A stretch of DNA of 64,000 nucleotides, taken from NCBI GenBank assembly GCA_949152475.1, contig OX424556.1, forward strand, positions 61,338,451 through 61,402,450, written 5' to 3'. This document shows positions 12,246-23,392 of the stretch, piece by piece. The DNA comes from Terebella lapidaria. Taxonomy: Eukaryota > Annelida > Polychaeta > Terebellida > Terebellidae. A model generated the notes under the pieces. That model worked only from the letters and a program-made list of their open reading frames with translations. It searched no databases and was not told where the DNA came from. Each line of letters begins with the position of its first letter. The stretch's first letter is position 1. Position numbers and translations under genes: made by a program.

Positions 12246-13360
12246 CTTTTACAATACATTTTCAGTTTGCTTTGCATCTTGAAAACTTATCGGTACCAAG
12301 AAGGGACATGTACTCATTACATCCTCACAACACTGTAAGGAATTTGAGTTTAGGTGATTTTATCCATCACTGTATACAAAAAGCTTAATAAAAGTGTAGT
12401 TTGTTATCCCAAGTTATTCAAAGATAGTGGACTATCACACGTTCTTCCTATTACCTAATGAAAGGAGATCTAGTTAGGGGCCTTTCCCATGTTAATTTTC
12501 CTGTCTTGACTGGCTAATAATTTGAAATTTTCGTCTGAACCATAGTTGGGTGTAGAAACTAACCCTAGGCCCCTAACTTGGGAAAGATTGTCTGAAACGA
12601 TGGGACGACAGATAACGGACGCAACAACATTGAACATGTTGAAGGTCAAACTCAAGGTCACCACTGAGATCGGCATATATGATTTCCCATTTGAACGCAC
12701 TAATACGTAAACTCGGGTCTCGTTATGAAGACTTTTAGTGTCTAGAAATGACTCAAAACTACAGAAGCTCTGGAAGGACATGGTGAAAAAAATAATATCT
12801 TGTATATCATTTGTATATACATGTATGACATATTATCTCATATAGACGATTTGTGTAGATCTTGTATATATGACATATTATCTAATATATACGACTTGTG
12901 TGTATCTCGTATATACAACTTGTTTATCTCATATATACGAAAAATCAATGCCAAGCTTATATCCAAAGCAATGGAGGACCAATGCGTCACTGATTGGCAA
13001 TTAATCGTTTGAAGGACTCAAATCTTTCAAATTTTGCATTGTTAATGTGATGTCACATCTTGAATGTAGCTCATAGGCCAAGGTTTTCCTGAACTAGACG
13101 ATTCGGTCGTTAGGTGTATCCCCCTGTGACCCTATCATCCCTGTTGCCCAAAATATGTTACTAGTAATTCAAACAAAATTTCATACTGCCAGAGCAGTGT
13201 GTTTCATCGATATCAGTATTCCGGACCTAAACTATTTCTATTCCATGCAGTAACACTCATAACAACTAAAATATTCATGAACTTTTCTTACTAAATACTC
13301 TCCAGAAGCTGGTCACAGGAATGGATTGTGAAACCTTGCTCAATCCCCCCAACATTATGG

Positions 13361-13890
13361 GTACAGCGATGAAATCTCTACTGAATAAAACCTTTACCTT
13401 GTTGAGCCCAATAATAAATGTTTCATGTTTTAACTTATTTTATTGTGATCAATAATATAGTTAATTAGTAAAACTAATGTTAACTTATTCAGTTATAGCA
13501 ATGAAATCTCTACTGGGTAGAATCTGTACCTTGTTGAACCCAATAATAAATGTTTCCTGTCTTAACTAATTTCATACTGGTCAATAATAATAGACTTAAC
13601 TAGTAAAACTGATGTTAACTTATTCAGTTACAGCCATGAAATCTCTACTGGACAAGACCTCCACCTTGTTAAGCTCAATAATAAATGTTTTTTGTCTTAA
13701 CTATTTTTATTGTGGTCAATAATAGACTTAACTAGTAGACCTAATTTTAAAGTATTCAGTTACTGCCATGAAATATCTACTGGACAAGACCTTCACCTTG
13801 TTGAGCTCAATAATAAATGTTTCTTGTCTTAACTATTTTTATTTTGGTCAATAATAGACTTAACTAGTGAAACTAACGTCAACTTATTTG
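13361..13890. repeat. Four 133-bp tandem units (also at 17720-18249)
   Basis: GATGAAATCTCTACTG…CCAATAATAAATGTTT…TTAACTAGTAAAACT recurs at about 13366, 13498, 13633 and 13765. It lies inside the duplicated segment, so it appears twice. Confidence 0.8.
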
Positions 13891-14410
13891 GTAATATCGT
13901 TTTGTTTTCACCAAAAGCATCAGTTGTCTATTCTGAATAAGAATCCGATGCCACTTGCTTTCATAGTACCGGGTATTGGAGTGATCACAGACGTCAAAGT
14001 GGGTATTTCAATGGTCGTAATAAGTTAGCCTGCTAACTAATTAATATTTTATTTGATCATTCTGAAAAACAATAGGTTTTGTGTGACGGTCTTTCTCATC
14101 GAGCCTGAGCGATTTCATCATCATTCAACGAAAACTTTCACCTGTAGGGCGTTCAGAAGCCATGTGTGTTAAACAGGGTAATTTGAGCACAAAATGTGTC
14201 ACCAATCGACCAATTTGGTTGCTATGACAACCAAAATCGATTGGTGTCGGGATCTTAACACAAGACATGTCCTTATGAAATATCAAAATCAGTTCAGATT
14301 TGCAAGCTGTAGCGCGTTCACAAGAAAGTGTCTGCGGACGCGGCACGACGATTGCAAATCCATAGTATCCACCGAACTTTGTTCGGGGGATACATATATA
14401 AAACCATGCG

Positions 14411-14549
14411 AGTGTGTTTTCCGCAAAAAGATATCGGTCGAGTTTGGTCTGGCGGATGAATTCAGGATTCACGAGTCCGAAGGACGAGTGTATTCTGTGT
14501 TCATCCGCCAGACCAAACGAGACCGATATCTTTTTGCGGAAAACACACG
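14411..14549. repeat. Long palindrome, 49-bp arms (also 18770-18908)
   Basis: The arms GTGTGTTTTCCGCAAAAAGA…TCTGGCGGATGAA and their inverse are nearly perfect and separated by a loop of about 40 bp. Apparent ORFs on both strands here arise from the palindrome. Confidence 0.75.
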
Positions 14550-15159
14550 AGGGTGGTTTTTATTTTATCACACACAACTGTTCAGACATAATTCTAGATG
14601 TTGTCGTAGATCATACGAAAATTTTGAATGATCATTAATATAATAATATTACTTTTATAATATTCATGAATGTGCCTGCTGTGATGTCCAGAAAATCTCC
14701 AGTCGGCTTGGTGACTTTCGGTTGCTAAGATCGTTTTCATATATTTGACTTCACATTGTTCTTTTACGAAATAACGTTCTTCACGCAATCCGCCGTAAAA
14801 AAGTAGTTTCGGCCCGATGTGGCTCAGCGAGTGATACATAATAATTTGAAGTAGGGTGATACAGAAAAGGTTATCACACCTGTTTGGGTCCTGTAGCATT
14901 GTAGTTTATAGTGTGTGATAAAATAAAATACAGTCAAACCTGGTCTAAGCTCCACCTTCATTATAAACTCTATGTTGTAAACTCTGTCACTATGTCATGT
15001 ATGTTGTAAAATATTTGACTGTTTCCTAAATCTGTTAGGTGATTCCTCAAAGTATGTACAATGGAGCACTGAAGGCAGGGAGCAACACCGGTCAAAATAT
15101 AACAAGCTTTATCGATCTACATAATGTGCATACAAGTGTATTATTTTGTTGGTGTCAGC

Positions 15160-15823
15160 TCAAAAGAAGTCAGTAAGTCCCTCAATCATCCCCTCCTCCA
15201 GGAAGCGTTTGTACACCGCCATGAACTTAGCGACGAAAGCCTCGATGTGGTAGATGGGTTTCTGGCCGAGCTGCAGTCGGTGCTCATAGAACGCGGCCAC
15301 CTGAGTGATCTCTGACTTGAGCTGTCCGTCACAGTTAGCAATCAACTCCTTTAGGAGTCCCTGCAAACAACAAAAGTGGTGTCACAATACAACCGGCAAC
15401 TCTTGATGACATTAACACAACAGACTACAAGTCATAAAATTCCCAAATTTTAATTGTAATGTATGTTTGTACGAGGCACATCATGGCAGGTGTATGGATG
15501 ATAGGTCGAGGTTCTTGAAAAGCAAAGCTCTACAATACAATGAGATGTACCTTCATGATGATATCAGGTGGGATACAGTGTGATAGGAGCTCATAGAGTC
15601 GGCCGCGAACCTCAAACAACCTGCATGCATACAAGTCATGGTCATCAGATTCCACGAAACATGGCACCACAAGTGTCACAGGTAAATGTAGCGATATACA
15701 TGATACAGTTGTGGGGGAGGATGTGTACCTGCGTGGGCTCTGTTGTTCTACAATCTGTCGTGCTGTGTCCCGAAGATATACCTCCCAGTCAGGTTCCAAC
15801 ACCTCCTGGTCCGCACTGAACGG
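15160..15823 (-). pseudogene. Orphan duplicate of RFC3 exons 6-8
   Basis: The sequence matches the working exons 6-8 at an offset of 4,359 bp: 15823-15729, 15620-15551 and 15360-15160. The reading frames are undamaged, but exon 6 has lost its acceptor: directly upstream of it on the - strand is the start of the next duplication unit (…caagtaggt) instead of …gacag. Exons 1-5 are absent on this side. It could be transcribed only by read-through from RFC3, so it is probably a non-functional 3' fragment. A duplicated-haplotype assembly error is an alternative. Confidence 0.85.
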
Positions 15824-16186
15824 ACCTACTTGTACAGTGCAGCGACATCTCTGTAGTTGTAGTTGGGGGATTTAATACTATAAAAGAAACTGATAATTTA
15901 TTGACGGGTGCATAAAGAGCTATAGTGTGGTTCATGTTGGCATTTAAATGCTAATGGCCAACATAAGTAAATGACAGGAGGAGAGTAGTTGGTACCGGTA
16001 GTACCGGTACAAAGGATCTTAATCTTGACAAGACATTACCTGTCAGCAATGTGAATCATTAGACTGGACACATACAGAACCATTCTACATTACCTTCACA
16101 CGTGCAAAAAAATGATTCTGGTTATCTGACAAAATGTCTTATTGATTACTGACATAAATTGAAACATTCCGTGTTTTGTTTTGCAG

Positions 16187-16550
16187 CAAGAACAAAGTGA
16201 TTCCAAGAATAACACCAAGGATGAAGCGGCTTGCTGCCTCGCAGCTTGTGATGGAACAGCAGAACCTGGAAGTGCTGAGTAATCCCTATCTAACCGAGGT
16301 CAGTTTTCGGTAGATAACTGCCTGATGAATAGTTGTTACAATCCAATTGTTCCAGTTGTTTCGAAGGCTTCTAATCCATGTTCTCTATTTTCTCTTGCAG
16401 GAAGAAGAGTATCGACACATGGTAGATTCAGGACAAAGGACAGAAAAAACCAAAAGGGCACATGAACGACGAATTGTAGAAAACATGTTCAAACATGTCT
16501 CCATGGACGAACATTTGAATCATCTGAATGTGTCTAAGAAATGGGAATGA
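16187..16550 (+). pseudogene. Duplicate of the unrecognised gene's last two exons
   Basis: Identical in layout to 11828-12191 at +4,359 bp (exons 16187-16298 and 16401-16550). Splice sites, stop codon and the AATAAA near 16598 are all preserved. The upstream part of the gene is not in front of this copy; the preceding sequence is the RFC3 exon-6 end of the first unit. It is therefore a 3' fragment unless transcripts read through the first copy. Confidence 0.5.
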
Positions 16551-19518
16551 ATTTTTATTTGGTGTGTGTATGAATGTCTCGTTCATTATGAATGTATAAT
16601 AAAACTTTTACAATACATTTTCAGTTTGCTTTGCATCTTGAAAACTTATCGGTACCAAGAAGGGACATGTACTCATTACATCCTCACAACACTGTAAGGA
16701 ATTTGAGTTTAGGTGATTTTATCCATCACTGTATACAAAAAGCTTAATAAAAGTGTAGTTTGTTATCCCAAGTTATTCAAAGATAGTGGACTATCACACG
16801 TTCTTCCTATTACCTAATGAAAGGAGATCTAGTTAGGGGCCTTTCCCATGTTAATTTTCCTGTCTTGACTGGCTAATAATTTGAAATTTTCGTCTGAACC
16901 ATAGTTGGGTGTAGAAACTAACCCTAGGCCCCTAACTTGGGAAAGATTGTCTGAAACGATGGGACGACAGATAACGGACGCAACAACATTGAACATGTTG
17001 AAGGTCAAACTCAAGGTCACCACTGAGATCGGCATATATGATTTCCCATTTGAACGCACTAATACGTAAACTCGGGTCTCGTTATGAAGACTTTTAGTGT
17101 CTAGAAATGACTCAAAACTACAGAAGCTCTGGAAGGACATGGTGAAAAAAATAATATCTTGTATATCATTTGTATATACATGTATGACATATTATCTCAT
17201 ATAGACGATTTGTGTAGATCTTGTATATATGACATATTATCTAATATATACGACTTGTGTGTATCTCGTATATACAACTTGTTTATCTCATATATACGAA
17301 AAATCAATGCCAAGCTTATATCCAAAGCAATGGAGGACCAATGCGTCACTGATTGGCAATTAATCGTTTGAAGGACTCAAATCTTTCAAATTTTGCATTG
17401 TTAATGTGATGTCACATCTTGAATGTAGCTCATAGGCCAAGGTTTTCCTGAACTAGACGATTCGGTCGTTAGGTGTATCCCCCTGTGACCCTATCATCCC
17501 TGTTGCCCAAAATATGTTACTAGTAATTCAAACAAAATTTCATACTGCCAGAGCAGTGTGTTTCATCGATATCAGTATTCCGGACCTAAACTATTTCTAT
17601 TCCATGCAGTAACACTCATAACAACTAAAATATTCATGAACTTTTCTTACTAAATACTCTCCAGAAGCTGGTCACAGGAATGGATTGTGAAACCTTGCTC
17701 AATCCCCCCAACATTATGGGTACAGCGATGAAATCTCTACTGAATAAAACCTTTACCTTGTTGAGCCCAATAATAAATGTTTCATGTTTTAACTTATTTT
17801 ATTGTGATCAATAATATAGTTAATTAGTAAAACTAATGTTAACTTATTCAGTTATAGCAATGAAATCTCTACTGGGTAGAATCTGTACCTTGTTGAACCC
17901 AATAATAAATGTTTCCTGTCTTAACTAATTTCATACTGGTCAATAATAATAGACTTAACTAGTAAAACTGATGTTAACTTATTCAGTTACAGCCATGAAA
18001 TCTCTACTGGACAAGACCTCCACCTTGTTAAGCTCAATAATAAATGTTTTTTGTCTTAACTATTTTTATTGTGGTCAATAATAGACTTAACTAGTAGACC
18101 TAATTTTAAAGTATTCAGTTACTGCCATGAAATATCTACTGGACAAGACCTTCACCTTGTTGAGCTCAATAATAAATGTTTCTTGTCTTAACTATTTTTA
18201 TTTTGGTCAATAATAGACTTAACTAGTGAAACTAACGTCAACTTATTTGGTAATATCGTTTTGTTTTCACCAAAAGCATCAGTTGTCTATTCTGAATAAG
18301 AATCCGATGCCACTTGCTTTCATAGTACCGGGTATTGGAGTGATCACAGACGTCAAAGTGGGTATTTCAATGGTCGTAATAAGTTAGCCTGCTAACTAAT
18401 TAATATTTTATTTGATCATTCTGAAAAACAATAGGTTTTGTGTGACGGTCTTTCTCATCGAGCCTGAGCGATTTCATCATCATTCAACGAAAACTTTCAC
18501 CTGTAGGGCGTTCAGAAGCCATGTGTGTTAAACAGGGTAATTTGAGCACAAAATGTGTCACCAATCGACCAATTTGGTTGCTATGACAACCAAAATCGAT
18601 TGGTGTCGGGATCTTAACACAAGACATGTCCTTATGAAATATCAAAATCAGTTCAGATTTGCAAGCTGTAGCGCGTTCACAAGAAAGTGTCTGCGGACGC
18701 GGCACGACGATTGCAAATCCATAGTATCCACCGAACTTTGTTCGGGGGATACATATATAAAACCATGCGAGTGTGTTTTCCGCAAAAAGATATCGGTCGA
18801 GTTTGGTCTGGCGGATGAATTCAGGATTCACGAGTCCGAAGGACGAGTGTATTCTGTGTTCATCCGCCAGACCAAACGAGACCGATATCTTTTTGCGGAA
18901 AACACACGAGGGTGGTTTTTATTTTATCACACACAACTGTTCAGACATAATTCTAGATGTTGTCGTAGATCATACGAAAATTTTGAATGATCATTAATAT
19001 AATAATATTACTTTTATAATATTCATGAATGTGCCTGCTGTGATGTCCAGAAAATCTCCAGTCGGCTTGGTGACTTTCGGTTGCTAAGATCGTTTTCATA
19101 TATTTGACTTCACATTGTTCTTTTACGAAATAACGTTCTTCACGCAATCCGCCGTAAAAAAGTAGTTTCGGCCCGATGTGGCTCAGCGAGTGATACAGAA
19201 TAATTTGAAGTAGGGTGATACAGAAAAGGTTATCACACCTGTTTGGGTCCTGTAGCATTGTAGTTTATAGTGTGTGATAAAATAAAATACAGTCAAACCT
19301 GGTCTAAGCTCCACCTTCATTATAAACTCTATGTTGTAAACTCTGTCACTATGTCATGTATGTTGTAAAATATTTGACTGTTTCCTAAATCTGTTAGGTG
19401 ATTCCTCAAAGTATGTACAATGGAGCACTGAAGGCAGGGAGCAACACCGGTCAAAATATAACAAGCTTTATCGATCTACATAATGTGCATACAAGTGTAT
19501 TATTTTGTTGGTGTCAGC

Positions 19519-20182
19519 TCAAAAGAAGTCAGTAAGTCCCTCAATCATCCCCTCCTCCAGGAAGCGTTTGTACACCGCCATGAACTTAGCGACGAAAGCC
19601 TCGATGTGGTAGATGGGTTTCTGGCCGAGCTGCAGTCGGTGCTCATAGAACGCGGCCACCTGAGTGATCTCTGACTTGAGCTGTCCGTCACAGTTAGCAA
19701 TCAACTCCTTTAGGAGTCCCTGCAAACAACAAAAGTGGTGTCACAATACAACCGGCAACTCTTGATGACATTAACACAACAGACTACAAGTCATAAAATT
19801 CCCAAATTTTAATTGTAATGTATGTTTGTACGAGGCACATCATGGCAGGTGTATGGATGATAGGTCGAGGTTCTTGAAAAGCAAAGCTCTACAATACAAT
19901 GAGATGTACCTTCATGATGATATCAGGTGGGATACAGTGTGATAGGAGCTCATAGAGTCGGCCGCGAACCTCAAACAACCTGCATGCATACAAGTCATGG
20001 TCATCAGATTCCACGAAACATGGCACCACAAGTGTCACAGGTAAATGTAGCGATATACATGATACAGTTGTGGGGGAGGATGTGTACCTGCGTGGGCTCT
20101 GTTGTTCTACAATCTGTCGTGCTGTGTCCCGAAGATATACCTCCCAGTCAGGTTCCAACACCTCCTGGTCCGCACTGAACGG
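19519..20182 (-). CDS. RFC3: RFC3 exons 6-8 (C-terminal collar), proximal copy
   Basis: Exons 20182-20088 ([17 protein letters not shown]...), 19979-19910 ([23 protein letters not shown]) and 19719-19519 ([13 protein letters not shown]...to stop). Exon 6 has a proper acceptor (gatcagacag) just beyond 20182. This is also the exact edge of the 4,359-bp tandem duplication. Confidence 0.94.
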
Positions 20183-23100
20183 CTGTCTGATCAAACCAAA
20201 TATACAAATGTCACCTTCTCCAGTCTTCAAATGTTAAGTGACAATTTTAATGACTTTCACTTAGTTAGAAATGTATTATGTAGGTACAAATATCTCACAA
20301 TTAGGCATGCACCAGCATCTTTTCCACCTTTTCATTATTTTGCTCAACAAATTTCTGTGTCATTTATTCAAAACAAGCCTCAGAGAACATGACATTATAA
20401 AACTTCAGTCGACTTGTGTTATATGGTGTGCCTTATTTGTTATTGGGTACATCATGGTTTGGGTATGTTCTAAGTTACCAACAAAAAATCCTACAGATTC
20501 CTATATGTGCTCCAACAAAATAATCACTACTGCAAAAGCGCTATTTTGAGCCACCATCACAGTGAGATCAGTCTGTAGATTAGACGTACTGTTGGACTTT
20601 ACACGCCTCACACATCAACAGAGAGCGTCTCAGGTTACGGTTACTTTTCACAGCTATCTTCCTGGCCAGGTCGATCGGTAAACTTAGTCCTTCCTTCTTA
20701 CAGGTTGTCTGCAAAATCTGGCAGATCTGCAAACAAATATATGATATTAATGTACATGTATCAATGTAATGTACATACTGGATATTCCCCCTCAACTTCA
20801 TTAGTTCACCGAACTGCTTGAGTTGTTATAATTATCTGATACTAACTTAATCCCACCATCCAGTTGCCCACAAATCAGAGCAATTCTACACACAGTAAAT
20901 CAATTCCTCCAGCCTAGCGTTCTAGAACCTGTGAATTGAAGTATTTTCATGACCTGTTCGACCGAGGGGGCAGGGACGCGGACACCGAGGCAGCGACTGC
21001 GGATCGCGGGGATGACTTTACTGGTGGAGTTACAGCAGAGCACCAGCCGACAAGTGGCACTGTACTTCTCCATCGTACGACGCAGCGCGTGCTGTGCATC
21101 CTTGCTTAGCCTGTCCACCTCCGTCAACACCACAACTGAAACAAACAATCTCCGTCAACATCACAACTGGAACAGACACAGCATCCATCAACATGATCAA
21201 TACCACCACTGTCAGATGCGAACCCCCATCAATCATATCCCCATGATTTTTATTTTAGATATTTATGGACATGATCACGATGATGGAATAGTTGAACAGT
21301 TGACTCTGGAAGCTGTTGGATTGAGATGCTACCTTTGAACTCCTTCTGAGATGAGGTTTCCAGCTGCTGAGCCTGTGCCACATTCTTCAATACTTCTTGG
21401 ATAACAACTCGGTCTTGTATCCCAACATCACTGAAATATTGTCGGTAAACATTTACAACCATCACACTGACCATAATCAAGTCTTACTTCTTCAACTGTT
21501 CTACTTTATAAATTATAGCCATTTCTTTTCATAAAACCATTTTCAAAACATAGGGCCAAGGGCCCTGTAGCTCATCGGATGGCAACCAGAACATTTCACA
21601 AAACGGATATAGATAGGTATATGTGGTGCACGTGGTTCCTTATATCATGTACATGTACTGATGTTCATATACCATGTATACAAAACTATAGATTGAATGC
21701 AATCTCTGTGATTTTGACGATAAACAGAGATTGAGACCAACGTCACAAAAATATAAACATTCAAGCTGTATGTATAGACAATGCAGTAGAAAACGTCATA
21801 AACGTAATATGATGATCGGGTGGGAAACTCAAAATGGGGATCGATAATCATGACTGAAAATGAAAACATTTGTCTCAAAAACTCTGGATACAACGACTCT
21901 GCACTCAGGATGTAAAATTTCGTGTATATATGCAGTAAGGTGAGTTATTTTAGATCCAAACTACATGTGTTAGATGGTGTCCCCGGGTGATTTTCATACT
22001 TGTTTTGATGTTTCAAAAAGTCGTTTCTAATAAAAAGGCATGTTGGTTTACAGCCGCTCTGAGGCGGCTGTATTTTATGGCTAACAAAACTATAGCTCTA
22101 TGTAAAAAAGAGATTGATATGTATGGACCAATTCCCACAATCAAGGTGGCCTCAGCTTTCATTCAATGTCATCTTCGGTGAAGTTCAGGGTCACCAAAAG
22201 ATGTGCAATGTAATGATTTCCCATATATATCCAGCTTTCAAGAGTTTCTACAAAAACCTACTAGTATATTTACATATTTTGTGAAGATCACTAGACATAA
22301 AAGCCTATAGGCTTTGTGGCATCCCCCAATTTTTCTTTTCTTTTCTAATGGTGAAACTTGACTGTTATTATAATACATATACCAGGATTATTGAACACAG
22401 GTGGGAGTGAGAGTTCAAATTATAGCAGTTGCTCACTAGACAAATGTCCATCAGATATTTGTTTTAATCTCAATAGGTATTAAATGTACAGACATGACAG
22501 ACATTCATAATACGAGCAAAAAGGAAATTATTCTGGGTTCTGACTAAGTAAAACAATGATAATTTGGTCACTGCATGTGAAATACAGCTAGAAAACAAAA
22601 CAATGCATGTAGTTTCATCCAGATAAACACAGTGCTGTTTTAACTGAATACAATGAACAATTGACCGGCAAGCAAGGCCCAGGCAGACCTTCAAAGCTGT
22701 TATCTTCAGTTTGGGTCATCATTATATAACCACCTATTGTTTTCTTTAGAAAGGGAAGGAGGGCATTGTTCCAACTTGTTGGTGTTAGTATAGTAAACTG
22801 GGGTGAGGGGACAGGAGAGGGGGGGGGGGGGGGGGGAAGAGGGGCAGTGCATACAAGTCACTGATACATTGCTACATTCATATGCAGATTAGACTGGCTG
22901 ACAGTGGAGGTGGGGGAGGGAGAGGGGGGGGGGGGGGGTATTGCCTTATCACAGGCATTACTGAGCAGGGCTCTCATATACTGCACTGGCTGAGAGGGCA
23001 GAGCCTAGCCTCATGCTGGACATGCAGGCTGCAGTCAGTGAATACAGTAGCATGGCTCAGTCACAGTATTACATCTGCATGGGGGCAGGTGAGGGAAAAA

Positions 23101-23349
23101 TTCTAAGTCCAAAAAAAAATACACCCAAAAAATTTTTTCCCCCTGGAAATTGCCTGAATCAAATTATGACATTGACAGGAATCGCCCGATTTTTTTTTCC
23201 AAAATGGCCGCTGGCGGCCATCTTGGATTTCGGGTCTCGACGAAAAACAATAGGGGTTAGGAGCAAAGTATTTCGGATGAGCTGTGAAAATTTCGGAAAG
23301 ATAGATTAAGGCGTTCAAGAGTTATGATCCGGAAACCGAACGGCGGAAG

Positions 23350-23392
<43 letters not shown>

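Larger units (their letters stand above)
11465..15823. repeat. Tandem duplication, unit 1 (4,359 bp)
   Basis: Begins at ACCTACTTGTACAGTG and ends at …CTGAACGG. Carries the 3' exons of the unrecognised + strand gene and the orphan RFC3 exons 6-8. I noticed one base difference from unit 2 (near 14840, A versus G in gatacaNaataatttg), so the copies are essentially identical. Confidence 0.95.
15824..20182. repeat. Tandem duplication, unit 2 (4,359 bp)
   Basis: Direct head-to-tail copy of 11465-15823. The junctions are clean, with no microhomology at the breakpoints: outer left …GTTTGC|ACCTAC, inner …AACGG|ACCTAC, outer right …AACGG|CTGTCT. The right edge is the first base of RFC3 exon 6. Confidence 0.95.

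Noticed and set aside
14125..14631. 115- and 145-codon ORFs on opposite strands
   Set aside because: Produced by the long palindrome at 14411-14549; both contain the same RQTK.DRYLFAENT phrase from the two arms.
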